The notes below the pieces were generated by a model. That model was not told the DNA's origin. It saw only the letters and a list, made by a program, of their open reading frames with translations, and did not search any database. A program made the position numbers and the translations under genes. Positions 26,277 through 36,020 of a stretch of DNA of 64,000 nt are shown here, in pieces. Origin of the DNA: Aeromonas veronii (GTDB taxonomy: Bacteria > Pseudomonadota > Gammaproteobacteria > Enterobacterales > Aeromonadaceae); contig NZ_CP157875.1 of NCBI RefSeq assembly GCF_040215105.1, positions 2,409,501-2,473,500 of the forward strand. Direction: 5' to 3'. Position 1 is the first letter of the stretch. Every line of letters starts with the position of its first letter.

Positions 26277-27194
26277 ATGAACCTCTTGCTCTATATTTCC
26301 ACCGTCCTCATCTGGGGCAGCACCTGGATTGCCATCGCCTGGCAGCTTGGCCCCATCCCCATCGAGGTGTCCGTGCTCTATCGCTTCGCCCTGGCGGCGC
26401 TGGCGCTGTTTGCCCTGCTCACGATCACCGGCCGGTTCCCACGCCTGCCCTGGCAGGGGCAGCGTTATGCCGCCCTGCTCGGCGCCCTGCTGTTCTCCAC
26501 CAACTTCCTCTGCTTCTACCACGCCACCCTCTACATCCCGAGCGGCCTGTCGGCGGTGATCTTCGCCAGTGCCAGCATCTTCAACGGCCTCAACCTCTGG
26601 CTGTTCGAGGGTAAGCGCCCCGGCTTGCGCTGGCTGCAGGGCTCCGTATTGGGACTGCTCGGCACCCTGCTCCTGTTCTGGCCGGTGCTGGCGGATGCCC
26701 AGCTCGGTGCCAATGGCTGGAAGGGGTTGTTGTTCGCCTGCGCCGGCACCCTCTGTTTCTCGCTCGGCAACCTGGTGTCGGCCCGGGGTCAGCGCCAGGG
26801 CTATCAGGTACTGCAGATGGTGCCCTGGGGCATGGTCTACGGGGTGCTGCTCCTGCTCGGTTGGGTCGCCCTGCTCGGTCAGTCCCTGACCCTGCCCACC
26901 GAGCCCCGTTATGTCGCAGCCATGATCTACCTGGCCATCTTCGGCTCCGTCATCGCCTTTACCGCCTACCTCACCCTAGTGGGGCGCATCGGGGCCAGCA
27001 AGGCGGCCTATGCCACCGTGCTCTTCCCCCTGGTGGCGCTGAGCCTATCGACCCTGTACGAGGGGTTCGTCTGGCAGACGGTCTCCATCGTCGGGGTGGT
27101 GGTCAGCCTCATCGGCAACCTGGTGATCTTCGCCCCTCCCGTCAAGGCGTGGCGCTGGCCGCTCTCGAGGGCTGCAAACGGTACTTGCCCCTGA
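26277..27194 (+). CDS. EamA/DMT-family permease
   Basis: Ten-helix drug/metabolite transporter of 305 residues, formed by two EamA repeats. It begins YISTVLIWGSTWIAIAWQLG, a typical EamA first helix, and the second repeat begins GLLFACAGTLCFSLGNLVSARG. The ATG at 26277 is chosen because upstream in-frame sequence lies antisense to the araC-type gene and is not conserved in character. Likely an exporter of amino acids or related metabolites; substrate unknown. Transcribed divergently from the AraC regulator, with a LysR gene 51 bases downstream. Confidence 0.9.
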   Translation: MNLLLYISTVLIWGSTWIAIAWQLGPIPIEVSVLYRFALAALALFALLTITGRFPRLPWQGQRYAALLGALLFSTNFLCFYHATLYIPSGLSAVIFASASIFNGLNLWLFEGKRPGLRWLQGSVLGLLGTLLLFWPVLADAQLGANGWKGLLFACAGTLCFSLGNLVSARGQRQGYQVLQMVPWGMVYGVLLLLGWVALLGQSLTLPTEPRYVAAMIYLAIFGSVIAFTAYLTLVGRIGASKAAYATVLFPLVALSLSTLYEGFVWQTVSIVGVVVSLIGNLVIFAPPVKAWRWPLSRAANGTCP

Positions 27195-27245
27195 TCCCGC
27201 CAGCCCCTAAGGTAACGACTTCCAACCAAGAGGCCGGGAGGCGAC

Positions 27246-28133
27246 ATGTTACTGGAAGGACTGGAGACACTCTGCCTGCTGGCGAGCGAGGGGACCATGG
27301 CCAAGGTGGCCAGCCGCCTCTATATTAGCCAGTCGGCAGTGAGCAAGCGCATCAATCAGCTGGAGCTGCGCCTTGGCAAGAAATTGATCGAGCCGGACGG
27401 GCGCCAGATCCGGCTCACCCCCCAGGCCCGCGAGCTGCTGGCCCGGGTGGCACCGAGCCTGGCCGAGATGAAGGGGGTACTGGCGGACAGCCAGATCCTC
27501 ACCGATGGCAGCCCCCTGCCCGTCGCCTGCTCGGAGACATTGCTGGCGGGCTATCTCGCCCGCTTCATGCACGACTATCTCGGGCAGGATCCCCACCTCG
27601 CCCTTTCCACCCACCACACCCCGGTGATCCTGGCCCGGGTGCGCGGCGGCGATGCCCTGCTCGGCATCTGTGCAGGCAGACTGCCGCCCGGACACGGCCT
27701 GTGCGCCGAACTCCTGCTGACGGAGCCCTTCTATCTGGTGGGAGGTGATCAACAGGAAGCGGAAGTGGGTGATCAGGGGAGCCAGGGGGAGATGCGCAAG
27801 ATCCTGACCATGGATCTGGACAACCCCTCCAACCGCTATCTGCGCGAGCCGTTGGCGGCGCAAGGGTTCGAGCCCGCCATGGAGCTCGACTCCTATCTGG
27901 CGTTGATTGAACTCGCCAAGGCGGGCATAGGCCCGGTGCTGCTACCCGCCGGCCTGCTGGCCCTGGTGGGAGAGCAAGGTGTACAGGCCCGCCCCCTGCC
28001 GGGATTGGGGCGCCCCCTGCACCTGGTCTATCGCCCCAACAGCTTGAAGCGATCCCGCATCGCTCGCCTGGTGGCGGCCATCAAGGGGCACTTCGCCGGG
28101 CTCGATAAAGAGCCGCAGCCCGGCCTCAGATAA
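27246..28133 (+). CDS. LysR-family transcriptional regulator
   Basis: Regulator of 295 residues with N-terminal winged helix-turn-helix (GTMAKVASRLYISQSAVSKRINQLELRLGKKLI) shown here by its key part VASRLYISQSAVSKR, followed by a periplasmic-binding-like effector domain. It is on the same strand as the EamA gene, 51 bases downstream, with no obvious divergent target. It resembles ArgP-like regulators in the first helix region, but this is weak. Ends three bases before the convergent permease gene, with no terminator visible. Confidence 0.9.
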   Translation: MLLEGLETLCLLASEGTMAKVASRLYISQSAVSKRINQLELRLGKKLIEPDGRQIRLTPQARELLARVAPSLAEMKGVLADSQILTDGSPLPVACSETLLAGYLARFMHDYLGQDPHLALSTHHTPVILARVRGGDALLGICAGRLPPGHGLCAELLLTEPFYLVGGDQQEAEVGDQGSQGEMRKILTMDLDNPSNRYLREPLAAQGFEPAMELDSYLALIELAKAGIGPVLLPAGLLALVGEQGVQARPLPGLGRPLHLVYRPNSLKRSRIARLVAAIKGHFAGLDKEPQPGLR

Positions 28134-28136
28134 TGC

Positions 28137-28916
28137 TCAGTGAAGCCAGGAAAACAGTTCGGGATACTGGCTCCACACCAATTTGGCGGACATCAGCAAG
28201 GAGACGGTGACCAGCAATGGTTTAATCAGCTTCACCCCTTTTTTCAGCACCAGCCGGGAGCCGAGCCGGGCGCCGATGAACTGGCCAAGGGCCATGCAGA
28301 GCCCCACACTCCACACCACCTTGCCCCCCAGGGTGAAGAACAGCAGGGAGGCGATGTTGGAGGTGAAATTCAGCAGCTTGGTGTGGGCCGTGGCCCGCGC
28401 CATGCCAAACCCCGCCAACGCCACGAAACCGATGGCAAAAAACGACCCCGTGCCCGGCCCGAAGAAACCGTCGTAGAAACCGACCCCGCCCCCCACCAGC
28501 AACGCAAACAGCATGGGGCTGAGGCGGCGCTGGCTCTCGGCATCGCTCACCCGGGGGGAGAAGTAGAAATAGCAGGCGAAGGCCACCAGCAGGAAGGGCA
28601 GCAACCGCTCCAGGATGGCCGCGTCTATGGTCTGCACCGCCAGGGTGCCGAGCGCCGCGCCGATAAAGGTGCAGATCACCGCGGGCCAGATGATGGACCA
28701 CTCCAGCAGGCCGCGGCGGGCATAGAACCAGGTGGCGGAGAAGGAGCCGAAGCTGCTCTGCAACTTGTTGGTACCGAGCACCAGGGCCGGCGGCATGCCG
28801 GTGGCCAGCAGGGCCGGCACCGTCAACAGGCCCCCGCCCCCGGCGATGGCATCGATAAAACCGGCGACAAGGGCCACCCCGAACAGGGCGAGCAGGGTAT
28901 ACAGTTCCAATTCCAT
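28137..28916 (-). CDS. TSUP (TauE/SafE) family permease
   Basis: Membrane protein of 259 residues with eight predicted helices. The family motif GFIDAIAGGGGLLTVPALLA is at the N-terminus, and the second repeat has GFYDGFFGPGTGSFF. These sequences match the YfcA group of TauE/SafE permeases, often linked with export of sulphur-containing anions or organic acids. Convergent with the LysR gene at its 3' end; monocistronic. Confidence 0.92.
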   Translation of the reverse strand: MELELYTLLALFGVALVAGFIDAIAGGGGLLTVPALLATGMPPALVLGTNKLQSSFGSFSATWFYARRGLLEWSIIWPAVICTFIGAALGTLAVQTIDAAILERLLPFLLVAFACYFYFSPRVSDAESQRRLSPMLFALLVGGGVGFYDGFFGPGTGSFFAIGFVALAGFGMARATAHTKLLNFTSNIASLLFFTLGGKVVWSVGLCMALGQFIGARLGSRLVLKKGVKLIKPLLVTVSLLMSAKLVWSQYPELFSWLH

Positions 28917-29061
28917 CCATAGACCTCGTGTGATTGCGGCGCCCGGCGCTAGCCAGGAACCTGAATGAGTCAGCAGGCCGCTATCCTAGCGAGCCCCGGC
29001 TCATGAAGCCAACGAAACGATGGCAGCCAATTGATTCCTGATATTCATCAATAGTCCCGAC

Positions 29062-29835
29062 TCAGAGACTGCGACTCCCCTCACCTTCGCCTTGCAAGGC
29101 CGCCTCCCCCTTGATGGCCTCGAGGGCCCGCAGCAGCGGCTGTTCATCCTCTCCCGGTGCCCGGCTCACCCGGCCCGCCATGTAGCGACTGCTGAAGAGG
29201 TTGAACCAGTGCTGCAGCGCCTGCCCCACCCTGATCTCGCCAGCCACCTCCAGCACGCAGGCCGCCACCTCGGCGGTACACAGATGTTCATCGTTGTGGG
29301 CAACTCGCATGCCGTAAGTGGAGAGCGCATCCGGCTTGATGGCGAGCACCGGGAAGCCATCCAGATAGGGGCTCATGTTGAACATCTTGCGCGCCTCGGG
29401 CCAGGTGCCGTCCAGCAAGATGAAGAGCGGCTTCTTGCCGGGGAGCGGCACGACCTCGGTGGTGAGGCGGGCCGGCGCCTTCTCGCAGGCGGGAAACACC
29501 ACATAGGGCTGCCAGGCGGGATCCGCCAGCAGAGCCAGCAGCTCGGGATGGGGCTGAGTGCGCTTCCAGAGAAAGGCCCAAGTGGTGCCTGGCAACACGT
29601 CGGCAATGAGGCGACCTGTGTTGGAGGGCTTCATGGGTTCGCTGTCATACATCAGCAGGCAGAAACCCGCTTCGGCTTTCAGTGCGGGGCGCCACTCGCA
29701 GGCACACCAGTCGTGGCGCAGCTGGCACGCCTCGCAGCGGGGTACGGCGCCGCCACGGGCGAGAAAGGGTCGGGTCGAGACGCTCTTGCGCCAGATGCGC
29801 AGGCGATTGACGGCGTGATCGGGGATGGGCTTCAT
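29062..29835 (-). CDS. tapT: tRNA-uridine aminocarboxypropyltransferase (DTW domain, TapT)
   Basis: DTW-domain enzyme of 257 residues which in E. coli (YfiP/TapT) adds the acp group from S-adenosylmethionine to uridine 47 of tRNAs. Signature DGTWPEARKMFN is present, together with the N-terminal cysteine cluster C34, C37, C44, C46 (RCEACQLRHDWCAC) that probably binds metal, and PEARKMFNMSPYLDG. The start at 29835 has a weak ribosome site. No operon partners. Confidence 0.9.
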   Translation of the reverse strand: MKPIPDHAVNRLRIWRKSVSTRPFLARGGAVPRCEACQLRHDWCACEWRPALKAEAGFCLLMYDSEPMKPSNTGRLIADVLPGTTWAFLWKRTQPHPELLALLADPAWQPYVVFPACEKAPARLTTEVVPLPGKKPLFILLDGTWPEARKMFNMSPYLDGFPVLAIKPDALSTYGMRVAHNDEHLCTAEVAACVLEVAGEIRVGQALQHWFNLFSSRYMAGRVSRAPGEDEQPLLRALEAIKGEAALQGEGEGSRSL

Positions 29836-30008
29836 GAGAGGAGGCGCTCGGGATGCGGGTTCACGGGTAAAGGGAGCGGATTGTAGCGAGCGCCATGATG
29901 GCTCGCAAGCAGTGGCTCACCGGAGCGCCGGCATGCCTGCCATCCCCTCCTATACTTGGTCGTCACCCATCCACCCGGCCCGGGCAACCGATGGGACAAG
30001 GAGCAAAG

Positions 30009-30422
30009 ATGGCAGAACAAGACATGGCAAAAGAGCACGCCCTGGCGGAGGGGTCGACCTTCACCTGGCACGAGCTCTATGTGCCGGATCGCGATGCCGG
30101 GGTGGCGTTTTACACCCAGGTGCTCGGCTGGCAGGTGCAGCAGACGGCGCTGGAGGGGTTCGACTACCCCATGCTGGTGGCCAACGGCCGACCGGTGGCC
30201 GGGGTCATGTCCACCCGGGACAACCCCGACATGAACGGGGTGCCCCCGCATTGGGCAACCTATGTGGCGGTGGACGACGTGGATGCACGGCTCGCCAGGG
30301 TGGCCCAGCACGGCGGCACCGTGGTGGTGCCCCCCATGGATATCCCCAGTGTCGGGCGCATGGCGCTCATTGCTGACCCGCAGGGCGCCCATATCTGGCT
30401 GTTCACCTCGGCCCCCATGTAA
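30009..30422 (+). CDS. VOC-family (glyoxalase/dioxygenase superfamily) protein
   Basis: Single-domain vicinal oxygen chelate protein of 137 residues: FTWHELYVPDRDAGVAFYTQVLGW at the first beta-alpha-beta-beta-beta module and VDDVDARLARVAQHGG ... ADPQGAHIWLF at the second. Start at ATG 30009 is marked by AAGGAG eight bases upstream. The reaction cannot be told from sequence. Ends in a terminator shared with the convergent ddl. Confidence 0.88.
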   Translation: MAEQDMAKEHALAEGSTFTWHELYVPDRDAGVAFYTQVLGWQVQQTALEGFDYPMLVANGRPVAGVMSTRDNPDMNGVPPHWATYVAVDDVDARLARVAQHGGTVVVPPMDIPSVGRMALIADPQGAHIWLFTSAPM

Positions 30423-30444
30423 ACCGGGTTGCCACCCATACGAC

Positions 30445-30472
30445 AGAGGGGCCCGTGGGCCCCTCTTGCTTG
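30445..30472. terminator. Shared hairpin between VOC gene and ddl
   Basis: AGAGGGGCCC (30445-30454) and GGGCCCCTCT (30457-30466) form a perfect 10-bp stem; the plus strand continues TGCTTGT. Located between convergent stops. Confidence 0.75.
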
Positions 30473-30484
30473 TAACAGTCCGCG

Positions 30485-31468
30485 TTATTTGCGCAGGATC
30501 TGCTCGAGGTAGTGCGCGAAGTTGTGGCCGTGGTGGGCCAGCAGTTTCGGGAACATGGAGATGGAGGTCATCCCCGGGAAGGTGTTGATCTCGTTGAGCA
30601 GGATCTCCCCCTCTTCCGTCAGGAAGAAGTCGATGCGCGACAAGTGGGTCAGCTTGAGCTGGCGGAACGCCTTGAGGGCGTACTCATGAATGGCATCGGC
30701 CTGAGCCTGGGTCAATCCCTCGGCCCGCAGGGCGGTCTCGGTGTGGCTGGCGCTGCTGTACTTCTCTTCATAGGTGTAGAACTTGTCGGTGGGCACGCAG
30801 ATCTCCCCCGGATAGGTGGCCACCAGCTCGTCGCCGTACTGATAGACCGCCACTTCCAGCTCGCGGGGCTTGACCGCTTTTTCGATCAGCACCTGCTCGG
30901 AATAGCCGAAGGCGTCCTTGATCCCCTGCAGCAGCTCGGCCTCGTTGCTGGCGGCATAACAGCCGACCGACGAACCTTGCGACGCCGCCTTGATGAAGAC
31001 CTTGCCCCACTTGGCCAGCCCGGCTTTTGCCTCGGCCAGGCTCTCTTCGCTCTGCTCGGTCAGGAACAGGTAGGGAGTGTTGGGGATGCCGAGGGCGGAA
31101 AACCACAGCTTGGTGCTGATCTTGTTGAAGCAGATCTTGCTCGCCTCGGCGTCACAACCCAGATAGGGCAGACCCGCCAGCTCCAGGAAAGATTGCAGAT
31201 CACCGGTCTCGCCGGGGTAGCCGTGGATGCAGGGCACCACGAAGTCCACCGGACGGGCCACGCTGTCAAAGGAGAGCAGCTTGTCGAGCCCCAGCTTGCA
31301 CTCGCGGCCATCGGCACTGAGCCAGCGATCGGCGAACATCTCGACCCGGGTCACCTCGACCCCGGCCAGCAGACCGAGTTGTTGCTCGAGGAAATTGGCG
31401 CTGCGCAGAGAGACTTCGTGCTCGGCGCCACCGCCGCCGCACAGCAGCAAGACATGCATGTTCTTCAT
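30485..31468 (-). CDS. ddl: D-alanine--D-alanine ligase
   Basis: ATP-grasp ligase of 327 residues that makes the D-Ala-D-Ala dipeptide of peptidoglycan. The N-terminal motif LLCGGGGAEHEVSL, the ATP-grasp lysine region KAASQGSSVGC, and the metal-binding end LSRIDFFLTEEGEILLNEINTFPGMT (in part: NEINTFPGMT) are intact. ATG 31468 (MKNMHVLLLCGG) fits the family start; the longer frame to 31537 does not. It stands alone rather than in the division/cell-wall cluster, so it is a DdlA-like stand-alone gene. Confidence 0.94.
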   Translation of the reverse strand: MKNMHVLLLCGGGGAEHEVSLRSANFLEQQLGLLAGVEVTRVEMFADRWLSADGRECKLGLDKLLSFDSVARPVDFVVPCIHGYPGETGDLQSFLELAGLPYLGCDAEASKICFNKISTKLWFSALGIPNTPYLFLTEQSEESLAEAKAGLAKWGKVFIKAASQGSSVGCYAASNEAELLQGIKDAFGYSEQVLIEKAVKPRELEVAVYQYGDELVATYPGEICVPTDKFYTYEEKYSSASHTETALRAEGLTQAQADAIHEYALKAFRQLKLTHLSRIDFFLTEEGEILLNEINTFPGMTSISMFPKLLAHHGHNFAHYLEQILRK

Positions 31469-31690
31469 TAGATGTGATCCCTTGGGAGAAGCGGCTTCGT
31501 CATGAACGGTGATAATGCCATCGCGCGATCCCCGCACGAAAACCGGGCGAAGCCTGAAACGAACATAAGTGCGGGCAGTGTAGCAAGGGAGGCGAAGCCT
31601 TGTCAGCCGATGCGCCCCCTCTTTCCCCCCGGATGAGGCCAGAAAAGGGGGATGGGGGCCGTCCCTGTGTCAAAAATGGTCCTGCACCCC

Positions 31691-32281
31691 TCAACGAGGG
31701 GGATCCACCCGCCCGGCCCCGTTGCCATTGACCCGGAACCAGCCGGCGATGCTGTAACGCTCCTGGCTCGCAGGCAGCACCTCGTGGGGAAACTCTTCTG
31801 ACAGAAACAGCACCAGCCGCCCTCCTCTGGGAGAGACATCCATCAGAAACTGCTCGTCATCGTCATAGACCCGCAGTATCCCGCCCGCCTCCGGGGCCCA
31901 GCCGTTGTTGAGGTAGAACACCGAGGTGAGGCGGCGATTGGATCGCCCGGCGAAGGCATCGCGGTGAGTGGCGTAGAAATCCCCCTCCCGGTAGCGGGCG
32001 AAGTGGGCCTCGTAGTCGAACAGCCCCAGCATCAGGTTGCGGTTGGCGGCCAGACGCAGCCCCTCCATCCGGGCCAGATAATCCGCCACCGGTCCCCCGA
32101 GATCGGGCTCGAGCCAGTGGATCTGATCCCGGCGAATGTCGGTATTGCCCTGATGCAGCCCCTCGCGCCCGATGCCCGCCGGCTGCCACTCGTGGGGCAG
32201 GCAGGCTTTGAGTGCATCCACCTCGTCGGCGGTTAAAAAGTCGTCCACGATCACCCATCCCCGGGTGTAAATGGCATCCAT
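31691..32281 (-). CDS. 2OG-Fe(II) oxygenase (prolyl 4-hydroxylase-like)
   Basis: Non-haem iron oxygenase. The iron-binding HxD is THRDAF and the distal histidine FPHEVLPA, with the 2-oxoglutarate-binding arginine in SIAGWFRV; in between is LTSVFYLNNGW. From ATG 32281 (MDAIYTRGWVIVDDFL) the protein is 196 residues, a common length for this group; the frame stays open to ATG 32449, but the extra sequence would occupy the whole region shared with the divergent peroxidase gene. Substrate unknown; protein or free-metabolite hydroxylation are both possible. Confidence 0.82.
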   Translation of the reverse strand: MDAIYTRGWVIVDDFLTADEVDALKACLPHEWQPAGIGREGLHQGNTDIRRDQIHWLEPDLGGPVADYLARMEGLRLAANRNLMLGLFDYEAHFARYREGDFYATHRDAFAGRSNRRLTSVFYLNNGWAPEAGGILRVYDDDEQFLMDVSPRGGRLVLFLSEEFPHEVLPASQERYSIAGWFRVNGNGAGRVDPPR

Positions 32282-32540
32282 GACGGCCTGATAGTCCAAG
32301 ATAGGGCTCGCAGCGAATGAAGAGAGTGCGCTTTGTAGCGACTTCGGCGCCTTGGCACAAACCGGTTTGCTTCTCTTGAGAAGTCCCGCCATCAATGCGT
32401 ACGGGGAAAAGGCCACGGCGACCGCTTTTTCCCTTGCTGCTCGGCTCACTGGCCGTTAACGTGCTGATATCACTCGGCTCTTGTCCGCCGAGGTTTATCA
32501 ACAAACGGTTATCACCGGATCATGTGAAAAGGATATGCCC

Positions 32541-33017
32541 ATGCCTCTCGCCTCCTTCCCCCTGCAGCGACTCGATGGCAGCGACTTTCCCAGCGCAGAC
32601 CTGCACGGCAAGGTCATCCTGGTGGTGAACGTGGCGAGCCGCTGCGGCTTTACTCCCCAGTACACCGCTCTTGAGGCCCTCCATCGCCAGTTCGGCCCAG
32701 AGGGCTTGCTGGTGCTGGGCTTCCCCTGTGATCAGTTCGGTCACCAGGAGCCGGGGGATGCCGAGGAGATAGCCCGCTTCTGCTCGGTGGATTACCCGGT
32801 GAGCTTCCCCATCCTCGCCAAGTGCGAGGTCAACGGGGATCAGGCTCACCCCTTCTATCGCTGGTTGAAGCAGCAAAAACCCGGGTTGCTCGGCATCGAA
32901 GCCATCAAGTGGAACTTCACCAAGTTCCTCATCGACCGCGAAGGCCGGGTGGTGGACCGCTTTGCCCCCCAGACCAAGCCCGAGGATCTCGCGGCCCCGA
33001 TCCGCGCCCTGCTCTAA
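32541..33017 (+). CDS. Glutathione peroxidase family protein
   Basis: Thiol peroxidase of 158 residues. The peroxidatic cysteine is C35 in NVASRCGFTPQYTAL (cysteine instead of selenocysteine), with the family motifs LGFPCDQFGHQEPG and IKWNFTKFLID completing the catalytic tetrad. ATG 32541 is preferred to ATG 32535 because AAGGAT would be too close to the latter. Related to E. coli BtuE but shorter. Divergent from the 2OG oxygenase gene. Confidence 0.9.
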   Translation: MPLASFPLQRLDGSDFPSADLHGKVILVVNVASRCGFTPQYTALEALHRQFGPEGLLVLGFPCDQFGHQEPGDAEEIARFCSVDYPVSFPILAKCEVNGDQAHPFYRWLKQQKPGLLGIEAIKWNFTKFLIDREGRVVDRFAPQTKPEDLAAPIRALL

Positions 33018-33221
33018 GGCCTCCCTCCTTCGTCATTCGAGATGCCTCCCAACGTGATGCGGAGGCATTTTTCATGGGTAGCCCACCGCCCTGCGCCACA
33101 GGGTTACTGCGCCCTTGCCGCAGTTCTGCTATATTACGCGCCCATGATCTTTCCTTTCCATGTTGTGGCGGCCGCTGTGCGCCGCCCCCGTTGAGCCCAA
33201 GGCTCGGAGTCTTTCGCAAAG

Positions 33222-34637
33222 ATGTCATTCAATGAACTGGGTCTGTCACCGCACATTCTGCGCGCCGTCAAGGAGTTGGGTTACGAACAGGCAACCCCCA
33301 TCCAGCAGCAGGCCATCCCGGCCATTCTGGCGGGACAGGATGTGCTGGGCGGCGCCCAGACCGGCACCGGCAAGACGGCCGGCTTCACCCTGCCCATGCT
33401 GCACCGGCTGCTGGCCAACCACGGCCGCGGTGGCCGTCGCCAGGTCCGCGCCCTGGTGCTGACCCCGACCCGCGAGCTGGCGGCCCAGGTGGGCGAGAGC
33501 ATCGTCAAGTACGCCCACCACCTGCCATTTCGTACCCTGGTCGCCTACGGCGGCGTCAGCATCAAGCCCAACCTCGATGCCATCAAGCTCGGGATCGATA
33601 TCCTGGTGGCCACCCCTGGCCGCTTGCTGGACTTGCTGACCCAGGGCGCCCTGACCCTGAGCGCCCTGGAAGTGCTGGTGCTGGATGAAGCGGATCGCAT
33701 GCTCGACATGGGATTCATCACCGACATCCGCCGCATCATGAAGGCGCTGCCGGAAGAGCGGCAGACCCTGCTGTTCTCCGCCACCTTCTCCGATGACATC
33801 AAGGCGCTGGCAGACGATCTGCTCAAGACCCCGACCCTCATCGAGGTGAGCCCGACCAACAGCACCGCCGAGCAGGTCAACCAGCGCATCATCAAGGTGG
33901 ACAGAGAGCGCAAGCGCGAGCTGCTCTCCCACATGATCGGTCGCAACAACTGGCAGCGGGTGCTGGTGTTCGTGCGCACCAAGCAGATTGCCGACAGGCT
34001 CGCCGAGCAGATGGTGAAGGATGGCCTGGACACCGTCGCCATCCACGGCGACAAGACCCAGGGTGCCCGCAACCGGGCGCTGACGGATTTTCGTGAGGGC
34101 AAGGTACGGGTGCTGGTCGCCACCGACATCGCCGCCCGTGGCCTCGACATCGACGATCTGCCCCACGTCATCAACTTCGAGCTGCCCCAGGTGGCCGAAG
34201 ATTACATTCACCGCATCGGCCGTACCGGTCGGGCCGGGCGCGGCGGCGAGGCCATCTCCCTGGTGAGTCTGGATGAGCACGATCAGCTCAAGGCCATCGA
34301 GGCCCTCATCGGTCTTAGCATCCCGAGCGAAATCCAGGAGGGTTATGAGCCAAGCGGCAAGCCGACTCGCCAGACCCTGCCGGGCAACAAGCAGTTGCAG
34401 AACCCGTCGCGGGAGCGGGGTCATGCCAACGCCAGGCACAACAGCGGCAAAAACGGCGCCGGCAAGGGGCAATCCGCCAAGCCCGCAGGCAAGCGTCCCG
34501 CCAAGGGGGGTAGCAGCAAACCCGTCGCCCCGGCGCGCAAGAAAGAGGTGCGTGGCGAGGATACCGGTTTCGCCCCCCTGCGCCGCCTGCCCAAGGCCCA
34601 GCGCGACGACTACCAGGACAACTCCAACGAGGAGTGA
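33222..34637 (+). CDS. rhlE: DEAD-box ATP-dependent RNA helicase RhlE
   Basis: RNA helicase of 471 residues. All DEAD-box motifs are readable: Q motif [11 protein letters not shown], motif [19 protein letters not shown] in [15 protein letters not shown] in LFSATFSDD, and [13 protein letters not shown]. The N-terminus [14 protein letters not shown] matches RhlE. The tail from about residue 375 is low-complexity and basic ([22 protein letters not shown]) and likely binds RNA. Upstream lies about 200 bases of leader. Convergent with a GNAT gene across a bidirectional terminator. Confidence 0.95.
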   Translation: MSFNELGLSPHILRAVKELGYEQATPIQQQAIPAILAGQDVLGGAQTGTGKTAGFTLPMLHRLLANHGRGGRRQVRALVLTPTRELAAQVGESIVKYAHHLPFRTLVAYGGVSIKPNLDAIKLGIDILVATPGRLLDLLTQGALTLSALEVLVLDEADRMLDMGFITDIRRIMKALPEERQTLLFSATFSDDIKALADDLLKTPTLIEVSPTNSTAEQVNQRIIKVDRERKRELLSHMIGRNNWQRVLVFVRTKQIADRLAEQMVKDGLDTVAIHGDKTQGARNRALTDFREGKVRVLVATDIAARGLDIDDLPHVINFELPQVAEDYIHRIGRTGRAGRGGEAISLVSLDEHDQLKAIEALIGLSIPSEIQEGYEPSGKPTRQTLPGNKQLQNPSRERGHANARHNSGKNGAGKGQSAKPAGKRPAKGGSSKPVAPARKKEVRGEDTGFAPLRRLPKAQRDDYQDNSNEE

Positions 34638-34660
34638 GGCCTGGTTGTCGTCCATCAGAC

Positions 34661-34692
34661 AATAAAAAACCGCCGAAAGGCGGTTTTTTATT
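34661..34692. terminator. Bidirectional terminator between rhlE and GNAT gene
   Basis: AATAAAAAACCGCC-GAAA-GGCGGTTTTTTATT: a perfect 14-bp inverted repeat with A tract on one side and T tract on the other, between convergent genes. Confidence 0.95.
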
Positions 34693-34704
34693 GTCCATCC
34701 GGGG

Positions 34705-35154
34705 TCAACTCGCCCCGGGCTCGTCGGCCAGGGCCATATGCAGCAGGGGATAGGGTCTGCCCTCCCCATCCAGAGGCGAGCGTCCCTCCACCACGAAGCC
34801 CATCCGTCGATAGAAGCCGAGTGCCTGCTCGTTCTGCTCATTCACATCCACCCGGCGCGCCCCGAGTGCCGCGATGGCATGGCTCACCAGCTGGCGGCCC
34901 ACCCCTTGCCCCATCCCGGCAGGAGCGACGAACAGCATCTCGATATTGCCGTCAGCCACCCCGATAAAACCGACCAGATTGCCATCCAGCCTGGCACCGT
35001 AAAGGCGCACGGCATCAAAATAGTGTTCCAGGATCAACGATCTCAGGGCCACTATGTCCGCTTCTGGCAGGAAGTGGTGGCTGGCGCGCACCGAGGCTTC
35101 CCAGATGGTGATAAGGGTCGGGTGATCGCACGGGCGTGCGGCTTCAATCTCCAT
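34705..35154 (-). CDS. GNAT-family N-acetyltransferase
   Basis: Acetyltransferase of 149 residues. The acetyl-CoA motif is EMLFVAPAGMGQGVGRQLVSHAI (Q/R-x-x-G-x-G/A seen as GMGQGVG), followed by VDVNEQNEQALGFYRRMGF, the end typical of YjaB/YedL-like GNATs. ATG 35154 begins the conserved EIEAARPCD segment. Separated by 54 bases from the next GNAT gene upstream on the same strand, probably co-transcribed. Substrate unknown. Confidence 0.88.
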   Translation of the reverse strand: MEIEAARPCDHPTLITIWEASVRASHHFLPEADIVALRSLILEHYFDAVRLYGARLDGNLVGFIGVADGNIEMLFVAPAGMGQGVGRQLVSHAIAALGARRVDVNEQNEQALGFYRRMGFVVEGRSPLDGEGRPYPLLHMALADEPGAS

Positions 35155-35208
35155 TGATACCTCGCATGTGTCGTGAACGGGGCCCAGGTCTGGCTGTTGC
35201 TGCCCCAC

Positions 35209-35661
35209 TTAGCGCGGCGCCTTGATGACAAAGCCCCGCTCGATGCCCGCCTTGAAACCGAGCCCCTCGTAGAGACGGTGGGCGGCCTCGCGCCCCTCCC
35301 CCGAGAGCAGCATAACCTTGTAGCAATCCAGCGCCCAGGCGAGTGCCAGGGTGCGCTCCAGCAGCCGATGGCTGAGCCCCTGGCGACGAAACGCGGCGCC
35401 TGTTATCACGTGCTCGATGATACCGAAAGGGCGGCCACCGTTGGTGAGGGTCGGGATGATCCCGAGTTGGCAGCTGGAGGCAAGCTCGCCATCCACCAGG
35501 GCCACCATGATGCGGGTATGGGGTTGGCCAAGCAGGGCCGCCAACCCCTCGTGCGCCGCTTGCTCATCGAGCACGGGATCCCGGGGTCTGAGCTCCTGGT
35601 AGAGGGCCAGCAGCCCGGCCAGATCCTGCGCCTCGCATGCTCTGATCACCACATGAGTCAT
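35209..35661 (-). CDS. GNAT-family N-acetyltransferase
   Basis: Acetyltransferase of 150 residues with the acetyl-CoA loop as FRRQGLSHRLLERTL and the C-terminal strand/helix EAAHRLYEGLGFKAG. ATG 35661 follows GGGAGAT eight bases upstream, while the open frame to 35760 overlaps ynfA and is rejected. Probably one transcription unit with ynfA (upstream) and the GNAT downstream. Substrate unknown. Confidence 0.87.
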   Translation of the reverse strand: MTHVVIRACEAQDLAGLLALYQELRPRDPVLDEQAAHEGLAALLGQPHTRIMVALVDGELASSCQLGIIPTLTNGGRPFGIIEHVITGAAFRRQGLSHRLLERTLALAWALDCYKVMLLSGEGREAAHRLYEGLGFKAGIERGFVIKAPR

Positions 35662-35687
35662 CTTGCTGATCTCCCTTGGCATCGATA

Positions 35688-36020
35688 TCAAGCGGGCCTG
35701 GGGGCAAACATGATGATGGCCATGCCGATGAGGGCCACCCCGGCCCCCACCAGATCCCACAGGCTGGGTTTGATGCCATCCACCGCCCAGAGCCAGAGGA
35801 TGGCCACGAAGATATAGACACCGCCATAGGCGGCATAGACGCGGCCCGCAGCGGTCGGGTGCAGAGAGAGCAGCCAGGCAAACAGGGCCAGGCTCAGGGC
35901 AGCCGGCAGCAGCAACCAGGCGCTTTTGCCCTGATTCAGCCAGAGATAGGGCAGATAGCAGCCCACAATCTCGGCGATGGCGGTCACCAGAAACAGGGCC
36001 AGGGTCTTGAATTCAATCAT
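35688..36020 (-). CDS. ynfA: UPF0060 membrane protein YnfA
   Basis: Small four-helix membrane protein of 110 residues, similar in size to E. coli YnfA (108). Family text is recognisable in [35 protein letters not shown] and [22 protein letters not shown]. It belongs to the small-multidrug-resistance-like fold; a role in efflux is proposed for some members, but the native function is uncertain. First gene of a probable ynfA-GNAT-GNAT unit. Confidence 0.92.
   Translation of the reverse strand: MIEFKTLALFLVTAIAEIVGCYLPYLWLNQGKSAWLLLPAALSLALFAWLLSLHPTAAGRVYAAYGGVYIFVAILWLWAVDGIKPSLWDLVGAGVALIGMAIIMFAPRPA

Noticed and set aside
25257-27194. Long plus-strand frame joined to the EamA gene
   Set aside because: The first 340 codons are antisense to the AraC regulator; the real transporter begins at ATG 26277 with a typical first helix.
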